Shown here: in pieces, positions 50,379 to 63,600 of the stretch
How positions within the stretch are numbered: position 1 is the first letter of the stretch
Layout of the letters: each line of letters begins with the position of its first letter
Assembly (NCBI GenBank): GCA_034769895.1
Contig: CM068367.1
Location: 689,512,548 to 689,576,547 of the forward strand
Length of the DNA stretch: 64,000 bases
Direction of reading: 5' to 3'
Origin: Magicicada septendecula
Taxonomy: Eukaryota > Arthropoda > Insecta > Hemiptera > Cicadidae
Notes under the pieces: generated by a model
Database searches by the model: none
Seen by the model: the letters and a program-made list of their open reading frames with translations, nothing else
What the model was told of the DNA's origin: nothing
Position numbers and translations under genes: made by a program

Positions 50379-52879
50379 ATATGAACTAGAGGTATGTTCA
50401 ATCAATCTGTATGACGTTTGACAGCTGTGAATAGCCATCTGTATAAAGAAATATAAAACATCTTTTGACACGTGGAGTTTACTTCAGACAGAACGTTTTT
50501 CTTAGCCTGTTCAACTGTGGGTAAAGTCCGACTCAGGTTCTAGTACAACGGAGTTTTGTAACTTATAGTCGAATAGTGTTTTCTAATGATCGTGTTAACG
50601 TTTCAAATAAGAATTGATGGTGATGTTTTATCTAAGTTTAACTGGTTTATGATTGTGAATTTACAGGACTCAGTAACATAAGTTAAACACTTACATCATA
50701 AAAAGACAGATGATCTGTAATGGTTTATTTATAGTTAATATTGTGATAGACTATTTAATTTAACCGTTTCAGATCCTCTGGGTCCTATACACTATCATGC
50801 ATAGTACAAACAAATAATAGCACATAATTAAATTATACTGAAGAGCGAACAATCTTGAAAAATCTTGTAATCTTGTTAAACAAGAAAAACGGTTTAGTAT
50901 AAATGGTTTATTTTTATGTTTTACCAGTGACGGGCAAGAGACATTTTATTGATCTAGGCAACGGTTGATATTATTATATTATCGGGTGATATAATGTAAT
51001 ATCAGTTTGGGGTTTCACACTTGCTGTATGGGTTTCAATCAGCTGGTCCCATCCTCTGCTCGCGGTGTGAGCAATACGAGATGGGTGTTAACCTGTCACA
51101 TAGCAAAGTGTAGCCTAATCTTGGCTTTACATGGAACAGTCCTTGGCCCTAATTCAAGGAGGTTTTCTTTTCAATTATAACTTTTCTTTGTAACGCACGA
51201 GCTGTGGCATTTTATGCGCAGTGTCGTTTTACCATTCGCAGACACTGCATTAGTAGTTTCTTCATTAACTATAAAGCACCAGTGGCCGGAATCTGTTCAG
51301 TGTATTCCCGTCTGTCTTTATGGTAAACAGGTATAATACGTTGGTTTATAACGTAGTGTAGCAAAGCATTGCGAATCACATTTCTCTCGTCCGTGATCAC
51401 TGCTGTTTGGCTGTTCGGTTGATAGCTTTATAATTAGTTTTCAAGGTGGACAACAAACGGAACAGATCTCTGCCGTAGCGAAGCCATTATACGAGTAATC
51501 TCATTTCGAACTCCACAACAGCTGGGCAATGAGTACTGTTTGCTAAATACGTATTTCGTGGCTCTTCGCGTACCAGAAACTGATACGCGGGTTAATTCGA
51601 ATTTTATATATTAACAAAGTCCCTCATTATTGAGTCTTATGCGACCTGAAACAAGGGCATTTCCTAAGCAAGGCAGTATAGTGACGGAAAGTGAATATGC
51701 AGAATATGAAAAATACGCTGGATAATACAGTTAATAAAAGACGAAATAATGAAAATATGAAAACTAAGACATATAGTTTGATATTTGTTCGGTGCACCGA
51801 ATACCGCATGTTCGCGTGGCACATCCAATAAGTGCCACTACATAAATTAAAAATAACGTGAATATGCAGATAATTAGAATATGTGTAGAGAATCTGAAAA
51901 CAATAACAGATCTAAAACTAAAACTAATTGCTGTGTCAAGTGGCAAGCTGGTAAGGTAATTAGCCTATATGACGAATCTGAGGTATTATTGCTCACTGCT
52001 TCTGTACTGAAAAAAGGGCAAAACTTAGAAAGAATGTTTGAAACTCATTCATACAGACCACGAGAAAACTTACACGGAATTTAATTTAAAATTTTTTACT
52101 GTTGTTGTCATAAATATAACTACAAATCATCTTTATCTGATGAAATACCCAGAAACGTGTTCACTGTTATAAACGCAAAGTTTTCAGTTATACTCTTACT
52201 AATCGGTTCGGCGAGAAAGTTTAGAGCTGATTCGACGACTACAGGAGTTATTAAAGTCGGGGAAAACCAGCGATAACAGTTTAGTGAACTGAATTCTGTT
52301 GCTGTTTACAAACATCTCTATGCGAAGACGAAAGTGATAGTGATTAACGGTAGTCGATATTAGCGTTCCGTCGAGACCATATATCGTCAGACGGCGAACA
52401 CGATTACGTACTGTACGTGTTTCCCAGCACAGCCGCATAGTTTTCACATAACGTCAACTTCTGTGAATCACGTTGTCATCTACAAAAATCCATGACTTTG
52501 CGAGAACCGATCATTAGTTTTCGTGTAGGCCGACTTTGTTGCACGCACACATTGTCACGTATTTCTAGCCATGCGTGTTTAACGATTGATGTGCAAACTA
52601 CAGTAACTAGTAAGCACCATAAGGTGCCAAATTCGTTGAGTATTTTAAACGAAGTACATTTGATATTGGTACATTTTATATTATTTATATCATTATGGTT
52701 ATCATTTATAACGAAATACGTTTGATATTAGACAAATTTTCAGTTATCAGAAAAATTACGAAAATCCCTTATTACATCATTATTTTGTATTACCCTACTA
52801 TGTTTTTGTATAGTAAAGTAACAATTGTAAAAGTTTTCGCAATCATACAATAAACGCTAAAAATTCCAAACAATCGGAT
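50379..52879. other. Unassigned DNA
   Basis: No gene recognised. Short frames at 51627-52447 and 52492-52725 overlap each other on opposite strands and lack domains. Confidence 0.5.
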
Positions 52880-53370
52880 TTGTGTTAAAATTTCCTCTAG
52901 TCTGACACCCGGCTGGATTTTTACAAGTTTTTGGAAATTTTGATCCCACTTTTAGGGCCTAGGTTCAAAAAATTTGGAATTTCCAAAATTTTATATTGTA
53001 TTCAAATTTTTATTAAAATTCTCTTTAATTTGATATCTCACATAGAATTTGCAAAGACCCTGGTGTCCCAAAATTTTGAAATTTCAAAAAATTAACACTA
53101 CTTTCAGATTTTAGTTAAAATTCCTTTTAATTTTATACGCCACTTAAATTTTTGAAATTTTTTAAAAATTTGGACTCGCTTACATTTTTACCTCTCGCCT
53201 CTGTTTTTCGGAGGGATCAGTCTCAAAGCAATAGAATTCCGTAAGGTAAAAGTGTGGACAAGCGTGCGAAGTTTTACGAAAGTCGGATGATGCGTTCAAA
53301 AGTTATCGTCAGACATACCCCAAATAGACAGATAGACAAATGCCAAACGGTCGGATTAAAACTGAGAACT
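52880..53370. repeat. AT-rich degenerate repeats of a TTTGAAATTT motif
   Basis: A roughly 120-bp segment containing variants of (T/A)AAATTTT(T)G(G)AATTT followed by TAAAATTC(T/C)(T/C)TTTAATTT.ATA recurs about three times (from about 52885, 52990 and 53075). The 3' part, TTCGGAGGGATCAGTCTCAA to CAGACATAC and a (CAGATAGA) run, looks like a dispersed repeat end. Class unknown. Confidence 0.5.
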
Positions 53371-54180
53371 CTCATGTTATAAAATTTATGAGTTTAAGAC
53401 GAGTAGTTATGGCTGCTACACTTTATCACGATTCACGCTCAAGCTAGAATATTAACCCGACTGCGTCAAGTGAAACGCCTTTTGGCATTATTCAATGTTT
53501 CAAGCCAGCTTAGCACATCACATCGACTGCACATGAACCGCGTTGTCACAATTAGTAGGTATTCAATCAGCTTATCACCTTCAAAGAAGCCAATCGAAGT
53601 GTCGTCTTCATTCTGCTATTGGTAGGCCTATATCCTTGTTTATGTCGTCTCCAGTAAAACATACCAACAACATAACTATATGGTAAAGTTAAAAAAATAT
53701 TTACTACTGATAACAGTTGCTTTGATTACCCATGGTTATGGTTTAAATGAAGCAGCTATAGCATCTCTGACTGTACTGGAACTGAAGAGAAAAAAGGAAC
53801 CAAGAAGACGTATGTTGGTACGTGGATGATATGATATGGCGGTGATATTGAGGCTAGAAGTGTTACCATAGGAATAGATTACAGACTTATACTTTCAATT
53901 CGCTAATGTGGCACATGTGGATATGAAATTATCAGACGGGTGCATTTGGAAATTTTGAGATTTCGAAACCGGGGAAAGAAGTTCCGAAAATCTCTGAAAA
54001 GTTATAAAAAAAATCGGGCGGGGCTGTGTCGGGGCGCACGGCCGTTGGTTTAACGTGAAACGTCTATGTCAGCGAGTCGGTTTTAGCGTATTGGATTGAA
54101 ATGAAAACGAGACATTGACTGCGTACCAAATTTTATTTTAACATAAAACAGACACTGAATAGTACATGATATTTATTTCG
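53371..54180. other. Unassigned DNA downstream of the Helitron relic
   Basis: No gene recognised; a GC-rich patch at 54014-54055 may be part of the adjoining element's 3' end, but no clear CTRR-hairpin terminus is visible. Confidence 0.45.
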
Positions 54181-54185
54181 ACTAA

Positions 54186-56940
54186 TATTCGACGACGATT
54201 TTGTTTAACATTGGCCTGTGATATGAGAAGTAAGAGACATAAGGCATAATATCAACATCAATGTGTCTGGTGAACGTACAATCGATAGTGGTATTGCCCA
54301 GTGTTGTTGGTTCTGTGGGCACGTAGTTGAGGCAAAATTCATTCTTCATGAAGTCAACGAGGTAGCTGTGTGTCGTGGATCGTTATTGAAGTGCCACAGA
54401 GAACGATCGGAGTCTCCGAGTCTGGTCGAGAGCTCGGTAATATTTTTGTCAAGTTCGCTGAATATGGCAGGAGCGATTGATAAAGACATAGCTTAACATC
54501 TTCGGCCGACGCTTTGTGATGTATATATACGGCACCGAGGATAAACAGCGTACGATCTCCGACTTTCACGTCCACCAGGCATATGTCGCCGACGTTATGT
54601 TTTCTCAAGACGGAATTGCCGCAGAGACTGATGGCATCGACGATGATTTCTCTGCAGCTCGTGAAGCTTTGTAGGTTTCTGTAGATTGCAGAACCTCCGG
54701 CTGCAGAAACTCGCGCCAGCGGCGGTTCGGACAAGGTAGACGGACGATCTCTACGATATTCAAGCGCGGTGTTATTGTTTGCTTTTAGTTCGAAGCCGCA
54801 GTGTTCGCGCAATCCATCCAAGTCTCGCTAACTGCCATGTAGTCGGAATGTTTGAGTATGCTGTCGTTTTCAATATCTCCCGCGTGAGCCACCAAACTTT
54901 GAGCATTGAAAGCAGAGACGATCAAAACTAGTTGCCGTCGTCGAGGTAGGTCGTCCCCGTCTTCATCGACTTCGGCTACGACGTCTCGCTTGCAGAAGTC
55001 TCTTGCTCGCATCGTCAGCGTGGGCAGCCGATGTTTGGCCATCCGCTCGTACTCGTCGCGTATTTCTTTCACCGTTGGCGCCGCGTTGCGTTGCCCGTGA
55101 TAAAATTAAAAATCGTCTCTATCGTTGGTGAGATACAGACCGTTGATCGATGTGACTCTACTGAGCGCAACGTACACAAGCTGGGTCTGTTGTGACTTGT
55201 CGTAGTTGCAGACGACTTCGTTGAATGTGCCACCTTGCGATTTGTGAATGGTGATCGCGCTTGCTGACACAACCGGGAACTGGTTACGTCTACATTTTAC
55301 AGTCCCGCCGAGCGGGATGTTGGCGGCTCTGGTCACGATGGGTGTCCACTTTAAATCTAACACATTACGCTTGCACATAACGTGCGGCTACGCTTTGACT
55401 CTGCATAGTTGGCCCATGCTTGGATTTGGAAACTCCAGCCAAAGACGGACTCTCTTCCGAATTCCGGTTGAGGTTGACGGCTGAGGTTCATCATCTACCT
55501 CTACCGTTTCGTAGTTTGCCGCCTGCTCGTCGTCGGTGAGGTGTTCTATGTACTTAAGCGTGCCGATCGTACCATTCACGAGACCGTCTTCAACATCTAG
55601 GTTCATGGTAATCATATATGGATAGCCGACAGCTAGTTTCAAACTGTACGGCAAGCCGCCCGACTCGACAACACTCATCTTGTCTAAGTTGCGCCGAGCG
55701 GTCGCGACCTCCGTTAGCGTATTGTAGCCAATCATCTTATCGTCGGCGATGCTCTCGAACTCAGGCACGAAAGCGTTGTTGTTGTACGCGTCGACGTCAT
55801 GGTTGCGATGAAAGAACCGAACAGCAGTAGGTAAGTTCTCTTTGCACCATGCTTTACTTCTGAAGCGTGTTTCGATTAGAGCGATTTGCTCGAGATCGAG
55901 TCTCTCACCGTTGCCGATCTTCGTGAGTATGGCCGAGAAGGTGGAATCACTTTGTCTCATCACTTGCTCGAGTGGATAGTAATTGAGCGATTGCCACAGC
56001 GCCGCTCCAACGATCGCGTTGCGCGGCGCTTTGTAGACCGGTGTGGCATTTACGGGTGGTAACTGTCGAAAATCTCCGCAGAAGTTGATGTTGAGATGGC
56101 CGAACGGTTGCTCGTGTGCGCCGGTGATCTCTTGCAAGCGTAGATTGATCTTATGTAGCACGTCCCAGCCGATCATGCTCACCTCTTCGATTACGATGCA
56201 TTTGACACCGATGAATATGCTTCTGTAATTCTGAAGCACCTCTCTGGCCATCGTGCCGACTAGCCTCGATTAAGTAATCTTGAACGCAGAGTGTACGGTC
56301 ACGCCGCCCAAGTTTACGGCTGCCTTGCCAGTGGACGCGCAGGCTACATACGCGTTGCGAAGCGAATTGTGCTGTTGGGTGTATCGATTGTACGTCTCCA
56401 TTAGCAACTTGAGCACGTAGGTCTTGCCGCTGCCAGCGGGGCCGGTGAAGAAGATCTGAATGGGATCCGAATCGGGCATGTGCAGCCGATGTATTGCCTC
56501 GAGAAGCAATTCGCGTTGGCCGTCATTAGCGCTGCGCATCATGCGGCAGTACTCTTGCTTAGACATCACGTTGCTGCGTTGACGAACAGCCGATATACCG
56601 ATTGTATTAGCGGCATTTTCCAAGTCGTCGTTGTTCTCCGTATCGCCGGGCCGCAAAACGTTTCGCACGAACTCATCTCGCTTGTTGCTTGCGTCTAATG
56701 GATCGGCGTTGTCGAAGTCTTCGCAGATCTTCTTCAGTTCCTCAAGTACCTTCGCAATGTCGATGTTAGACTCGAACTCCTTACGCTTGGCCATGATCTC
56801 TGCTTCACTTTCGTCGTACATCGCGAGGAACGCGATGCGGTCCAGAATTTCGACCGCTTCGTTCTTGAACGGCAAGTAGAGCGTTACCATTTCTCGCTTA
56901 TAGTTCACGACATCGTCCAATTCGTAGCATCTGTAGGCGC
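54186..56940 (-). pseudogene. Helentron-type Helitron: Pif1-like helicase plus endonuclease (Rep missing)
   Basis: Starting at 56940, one minus-strand frame carries a Pif1-family helicase: YELDDVVNYKREMV, Walker A GPAGSGKT (about 56443-56420), VIEEVSM (Walker B position, EE instead of DE), GDFRQLPPV, and SASAITIHKSQGGTF with LVYVALSRVTSINGLYLTND. It continues past FYHG into an EEP endonuclease: SAFNAQSL, SETWM, GGSAIY, and in shifted frames HFN (consensus GDFN), IDCTFTR and YVSYFSYHRP (the terminal SDH equivalent). Three in-frame stops (about 56268-56270, 55388, 55106) and at least two frameshifts (near 54820 and 54390) inactivate it. The HUH Rep domain expected upstream is absent: sequence at 56940 joins a different ORF. 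Codon GC is well above the flanks. Confidence 0.88.
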
Positions 56941-57624
56941 AACCTCAGCGGAGGCTTGGAATGCCGCCGAGTCCGTAGCCGATCTCAGGGAAGCCAGTGA
57001 GGGAGACTTCCTCGGCTTGCCACCGTGCCCTACTACCACCCAGTCGGTGGAAGCCGAGGTCTCCATGTCGGGGGAGTCAGACTCCGGCAGAGGAATGGGG
57101 CTGCCTGGCCTACTAGCGGCCGTGCAACCGGAAGGTCCGGCCTTTACGGGCTGTGTCGGCCCTAACAAGGACCGTTTATTGTCACGAACTTGCGCGGGCT
57201 GAGCAGGGCTTCCCGCGCGAGTCGTAGGGTTCCCGACTGGCCCAAGTGGCCGGCCGGGGGGCTCGTCGCTGCCGCACAGTGCTTCAGGGACACTAACAGC
57301 GGGTCCAATGCTGACTAGCTCAGCTCTTTGCCCAGCGGGTATCTGGGGGCCGAACTGTGACACCGTCACAGTGGCCGCGCAACCCGCATCTCTATTTGTC
57401 AGTCCTACTCTCGGACTCCCCGGATTCCGCTGGGTAGCGCTACCTAAACGACTTACCGGCACTGTGCGGCAGGTCCCAGTCGTGTTTGGTGAGCTGTCTT
57501 CGCCTTGGCTAGGCGGTTGGTCCACTTCCATCGCAGCTTGATGTTGGCGCTGGCGATGAGGAGAGTGTTGTTCCGGCGGTTTCTTCTTAACCGCCGCAGT
57601 TGCTTGCTGAGAAGGCCTCTTCAT
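56905..57624 (-). CDS. Proline/serine-rich protein of unknown function (239 residues)
   Basis: An open frame begins MKRPSQQATAAVKKKPPEQH and ends DATNWTMS, overlapping the 5' end of the helicase relic in another frame by about 16 bases. It is low complexity: basic N-terminus (1-30), then Pro/Ser/Gly/Ala-rich sequence, an acidic DSPDMETSASTDWVVVGHGG patch near 185-205 and KPRKSPS. No enzymatic motif, zinc finger or transmembrane segment is visible. It might be the N-terminal part of an element protein (ORF1-like), a gene fragment captured by the Helitron, or an exon of a host gene. Its high GC (about 60 percent) resembles the Helitron segment and differs from flanking DNA. I do not assign a function. 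Confidence 0.45.
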   Translation of the reverse strand: MKRPSQQATAAVKKKPPEQHSPHRQRQHQAAMEVDQPPSQGEDSSPNTTGTCRTVPVSRLGSATQRNPGSPRVGLTNRDAGCAATVTVSQFGPQIPAGQRAELVSIGPAVSVPEALCGSDEPPGRPLGPVGNPTTRAGSPAQPAQVRDNKRSLLGPTQPVKAGPSGCTAASRPGSPIPLPESDSPDMETSASTDWVVVGHGGKPRKSPSLASLRSATDSAAFQASAEVAPTDATNWTMS

Positions 57625-57689
57625 GGCAGGTAATCGAGGTCGAGGCGATCTTCTTCTGCGTTGTACTCTTCTGACGTCTGATCTCTTCT

Positions 57690-57835
57690 AAAGCTGAGTA
57701 CAGAATGTCACTTCTGTCACCTGTCGCCACTGAATGGAAAGGAGCCAGAGCGCCGGTTTTGGCCAATCAGCGCTGTGCCCCCTCACCGCCAACCCGCTCG
57801 CCCGCGACGCGAACTCAAGGTCGTATCAGCGAGTG
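57690..57835 (-). promoter_or_regulatory. CpG/CCAAT-rich putative promoter region
   Basis: Upstream of the ORF at 56905-57624, a CpG-rich stretch contains GGCCAATCAGCGC (57755-57767, a CCAAT box on the plus strand, ATTGG on the minus) and CCCGCGACGCG. There is no clear TATA box. Promoter activity is an inference from composition and position. Confidence 0.3.
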
Positions 57836-59679
57836 TGACGATTTTAAAATAGGAAACGTAATATGGAGTAAAATTAATTTTTAAATCGCACATTAAAATT
57901 AATATTACATCCCTTGATTAACTCAAAATAATATTTAATAAAGAGTTTTAAATGACAAAAGGAATGCGAGTGTAAAGATAGGGAAAATAGTTAGTAATTT
58001 ACCATGCACTGACATGCATTAACTGGAATTAACCTGCATACAGATTCTTTTACTAAACAAATAATACTGGTAAAACTTGAAATTATTCAAATAAATAAAC
58101 AATGATACAGTAGTATACTATTTAATTCTGAAGTAAAGCATAGCTTTGGATAATAAAAATGGTCAAACTTTAAATACCGTAAATAGCGAATAAAGGTGGA
58201 ACTATTTTGTTGTGATGCGTAAACTCCGCGCAGTTAACTTGCCTGTCCTGACATAATAATGCAGTCGAGATGGAGCGCTCTAGTAGTAAACACTACACCC
58301 TTGAACCATGCCCCGAAGTACTAAGATATTCTAATTTAAAAGTGCAGATATAACTATGTGTAGAGGAAAGTATCAGTAAAGTAGTGTTTTATAAAGAAAA
58401 ATGTAATCTATTAAATTAAATGGAATAAATAAGTGAGAGGGATGATATCTCTATTGACTATGTGTAAGATCTCCAATGTTTGTTTAAATTAAAAAGGTAC
58501 AATGTACCAAAAGTGAGAACATTTCATAAATAACCATGTGACGTGCACTTCTGTGGGAAACAAGAACTTTCACTCGAGTTGTACTACTAAAGATGCTTAG
58601 CTACCAGACTTCATAGAACAGCATAACAGCTTCATAATTACCAGTATCTCTTCAGGAACTTCACCCGGAAAGTGAACTACCATAACCTTCAACCATTTGT
58701 GGACACCCCAAGGACCAAGGACCAGGACACGGAGTAAACTTCACAATATCACAGGTGACACGGAGACTTGTCTTCCGTGGTTAAATGTCATTAAAACAAA
58801 TGTTTACAAAAGACAGTTTAATAAACTATATAAAAGACTTTAATTATTGTCACTTCGTAAATTGTATTATGTTATACGACTAAAATTATTTGTAATAGTA
58901 ATTAGTGCTTGTAGTATAAAGGTTTTCAGATAATAGAGGTTAAATTAAGTCCATTCTTCAAATGCCCCCCCCCCTGCAAATAGTATGATAACTTAACTTA
59001 CAAAACCAATTTAATACCCGGATCCGTGGAAAAAGCTAGCACATAACAATACTTTTGTTGTGGCCACCTTTTCAGAAAATATTTTGTAAACTTTTATTTA
59101 GAAAACCTTATGGTAAAAAAAAAATCCATGTAGAACTATAAAGGATAGCGCCTAATAAAGAGATGTCATTACTTAACACAAAATACTGAGTGAATAAATC
59201 ATCAAACACCCCAACAAACTTTCCTTTCTTTCTAACTACTACTGCTTGTTAAAAAGTTGATAAAGACTATGGCAGCCCGTGCAATTGATCTGAGGCAATT
59301 ACGCACTGGTTCCCGAGGTTACAACGTAGGTAAGACGTTATACGAGCTGACCATATATGTTAAAAAATGACACCGCACTTACGTCTCTGAGACTAATATT
59401 TAGGGATTTATTAAGGCAAGACGATATAGACGTTTTCGTTACGGTACAAATTTCTGTTCTGGTACCCGTATTATTCTGTGTGATTTTAAAGACGTTTCAC
59501 GTCAAAAGGTGAAGAAACCGATTTCATTGGGCCGGAGTCAGCCTGAACATTTTGTAAAAATGCAGTCGAGGGGAAGGAATCTGAGCAGATAAACTACAGG
59601 GTTTTCAGTTATTATTCTCTTCTGCAAGTAATAGGTCCTACATCTGTGCCTTAGGTTATTTTGTGTGTATTAGTGTCAC
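57836..59679. other. Unassigned DNA
   Basis: No gene recognised. A C9-10 homopolymer lies at about 58965-58974. Confidence 0.5.
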
Positions 59680-59795
59680 TCACTCGCTCTAGATGACCTG
59701 CCTATCTTAGACATTGGAGCTGTAGCCTTGTACAGGCTTCAATGCTGGGTTCCTTGTACAATTGTCTTAGTTCGTGACTGAACCTGACCATAGAT
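59680..59795 (-). repeat. Fragment of the same LINE family as 14228-14756
   Basis: CACTCGCTCTAGATGACCTG, then CC(T/C)(A/G)TCTTAGAC and TTAGTTCGTGACTGAACCTGA match 14450-14555 with modest divergence. It is short, with no tail found here. Confidence 0.7.
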
Positions 59796-60626
59796 CATAG
59801 GTATTATCTTTGTGTGTGTGTGTGTGTGCGCGCGCGCGCGTGAAAGAGAGAGAAAGAGTGTTCGTGATATGATGTACATATACTGAGTATATTATTATCA
59901 GTACAGTGATAGTCGTATGTATAGTTTTCAATTAACCTGAGTTAATTACGCAGCCGTATTTATATGAAGACTAACGAAAAAGAACGGGGAATGGACGGTG
60001 GACCATAAATAGAAGACACGTGTGCTTCAGTAGTACAGAAACTAATCTAATCTGAAAAACTTTTCCAGCATCAGGGATGTTGAATTCAGTAACAAAAACC
60101 TTTGCTACTTTAGTTCTGAAGTAAGTTCAAGTTTGACAGTTGTACAAAATCACTGTGGGCGCTCTGAAAAAACGGAGACAGTCCACACAAACCGATGTTT
60201 TCTATTTTTTCATTTCCGTCTTTTCCTTCTCCGCCGTAAGATTGTAGCAAATAAACGAGTAAAACGCAGACAGACGACCCACTTCCAAAATGTCTTGTAA
60301 CCTCGAACGGACGAGTGCTCTTTTTTGCTATTCCGTCTTTTGTTGGAAATATGAATCCAACCTCGTCGCTGTAATAAATTAAGTAATTCCGCAATAAAAT
60401 TGATTTCAGAACGACGGCGTCGAGTAACAAAGTATGGTTATAACGACCGGCGTAGTTTACGTTGTCACCGCTTAAACATGAGACGTATCGCTAAACAGAT
60501 TCTCCTTGAAATTCTCGATAATAAGAAAAACAACAGCGACAACAAAGTTTCTTTTAAGGGACGGGACAGGTGACAAGCGAACTGGGCATGCCGAAACGGC
60601 TCCAGGTAAGAAATAAGAAGTAACAG

Positions 60627-60630
<4 letters not shown>
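59796..60630. other. Unassigned DNA
   Basis: A (TG)n(CG)n(AG)n compound run lies at 59812-59858. A minus-strand frame of 106 codons at 60110-60430 has no known domain. Confidence 0.5.

Positions 60631-60697
<67 letters not shown>
60631..60697. repeat. (AC)n microsatellite
   Basis: About 33 AC units; the Cys/Val frames on the other strand are artefacts. Confidence 0.97.
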
Positions 60698-60698
<1 letters not shown>

Positions 60699-63600
60699 GT
60701 TGCACACGTAATATATCGAGTTACGAAGGTCACAAGCACAGCGTGATCGGAAATTCAATCAGTTCAACAGCTGGTCTGTCCGACTAGTTAAACTGTCGTA
60801 ACTTAATACCATAAATGTTGCCAAATGTTTTGTCATGTTGCATAATGATCTACTGGCTGGCGGTTATCTCTCTGATTACAGTCGCCCACATGTATTAAGC
60901 CTAACAGAATCCAGTTTATTGGTAAAATTAAAAAGAAATTATATATATTATGAATAATAGAATAAAAAAGTAGGCTATTATTAAGCTTAATGAGTGCCGG
61001 TTTACGCACATGTAATTTTAGGTTTTTACACAAACACCGCGCGCGAACGCGTTGTGCAATTGCGATCCTCTAGTTTATTAATATTATATTATATTTATCT
61101 CAAAAATAATTATATTAGTTTGGGAGAATAACAACTGTGTTATCTGATGCAAGTTAAGTTCCAAAAGAACAATTTCTGTTTCGTTAGTGACAGGATTTTA
61201 TTAATTTATAATGATTTGTTGGTATAATTTACTGTTAAGTATTTAATTCACGTTACAAACCGATTATGCGGTGGCACATTCAATTTATAATGACGCAGAA
61301 ATTGTTAACCTGAAGTGTAGCTACATCAGATAATACAATTTTTATATACAGTATACGAAAGAAAATATACAATTTTTGCATAGGAAAATAATTTCTGTGA
61401 TGATTAAACATAAATATAAATATAAATTGTATATACATATAACTTATGTAGCCTATATACAATTTTGTGTATACATAAAGTTACAATAAAATAAAAATAA
61501 AAATACACAGACCCCAAAACAGAAATTTTAAATTCTTTTGTTCCCAGTAGCGTCCCCAGAATTTTTATGTGGAAATAATTATTGATGATAATGGTGACTG
61601 TCTTGTAAAATGACAACAAACTCCGTCACCCTCCAATAACGTCACCTTGATAACGGGCCTATCCACAGTTCACATTCGCATTGCTGCATCTGTGGGCATC
61701 TAATGAAGGTTTTACTAGATATTCTACTCCATTTTAACCTATATAATGATAGTTGTAATCCATAGGATCCCGTTGGTAATTCTTTATTAATTTTATTTAC
61801 AAATTTTCAAAAAGCACGTATTACAAAAGTTATAGTTAATTATATATCTGACGTATTGTGCTTCTGTGTGTGTTTTCCGCGCGCTTGTTTCTGTAAGTGC
61901 TTAGGTGTGCGAGTAATAAAATTATAATTCCCCTTCTATTTCTAAGTCCTATGGTGTTATAGTCCATTTCTATTAAGGTCATCTTCATTCAGTGTTGTTA
62001 GAACTTCCAAACTAAACGGCGTCAAATTAACCATAGCCTTGCTCAAAAAAGTGTTATGTTGAATACACATTTACGTGTAAGTGCTAAATACAGTACTTGA
62101 CGTTAAAATTGTAGGCAAATTGTACAGACGTAATCTTAGTAGTTTACACGGTGAATAAGCGGAAACCAATTTGTGAGGCGAAAGTTTCGGTTATTGGTAC
62201 GGAACAATTAACGTCTGAATCATGTACGGATGAATCACACCGTCCGCTGTTTACCAACACGAGTGTCAAATGGAAACGCATTTACATAAAAACGTAAATA
62301 TCGGTTACCATGGATAACCTTGTTATCACAGAAACCTTGTGCATAAATCAATCACACACACACAATACCGAAGGCGGTTCACCTACACGTTCTTTGGTGG
62401 TGCTCAAGAAGTATCCAGGCAACCTCTGATTGGTTTTTCGAAAGGTGTACGTTTTCAAGGTACGTTTGCGGTTACCCTCAACACAACACGTTGACTAACG
62501 TTTTTAATTCGTCTTGTAAACACACACACACACGCGCGCTGTTTTACAGCAGAATATACACTACTGTTTATATTGATACTGCTCACTTCCCATTATTTAT
62601 AGTTTCTCCACTTAAATTGTTACCCGTCGGCGTTAAAGCAATTGTTACCAGTCGTAATTTTTTTTTTTTATCTTGCGTCAGTGTAGTTACGTTTTTGACA
62701 TGTTTCTGCACATTGTTAAATAACAGCAACACCGACAGTAGAATGGCGACGACAAGACGGATCGGCTGCATTAGAGGTGATAACCTGCGGGTGATGCATA
62801 CTAACTGTGGCAACGCTGAGCCAATGAGGACTCAAAACGGTAATCTCATCTTACTAACGGAGCAATCTGATTGATGCACAGAGACACAATGCCGCACTTA
62901 AGAACACGTTATTACATAAAAGGCTTCCGACTGTCATCCGTTTATCACTGTCTACTTAGTAAATATAATTAACTCATTAAGCATCACGAAATAAATTAAA
63001 ACTTCCCACTAATTTTACAAAATACTTATTAAGTACTCCGTGTATGTCTTTGTGATATTTGCCTAAAAACACGCATACAATTTCACATAAACAATAATAA
63101 TTCAAATTAATGCACTTAAAAAAAAATTAATTATTTTGAGTTTTGTTGGAAATTCTCAAAACCGCTGTGTTTTATGACGCCGGTAACAAAGTGTGGCCGT
63201 GGTTTTTTTTTTTTGAGAAAAATGATAAATGTGGGAAGATTGAAGATACGACCGTCGGAAGAGTCAGTTTGTAAACAGTACACCCTTGGCTTCCTGTCGG
63301 CGGTTACAAAGTGAGTCACAAAACAACTTTATCTCGCTGCATCGCCCGCTTCACCACCCAGCCAACGTATTACAATAATTCTTCCTTGTAGTACAACGTA
63401 CAGTACGTCCAGAAAATTTAATGCCCTCCGTAAGATCTCATTACTTTCCAACTCTCTACACTTGTGTTACGACCCGACCGAGCGTCAGGCATCAAGTAAC
63501 TCGCCGTACAGTATACGGCTTACTTAATTAGAGATGTAACACACACACACACACACACACATTCAGCTGTAACCGCAAACGATTGCGTACTTCCCTATCC

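Noticed and set aside
53290..53330. CTGACGATAACTTTTGAACG on the minus strand as a hammerhead core
   Set aside because: Lacks the downstream GAA and any stem II; it belongs to a dispersed repeat.
62491..62874. 127-codon ORF with a hydrophobic centre
   Set aside because: Starts in a (CA)n run, overlapping an opposite frame; no domain, no splice or promoter context that I can support.
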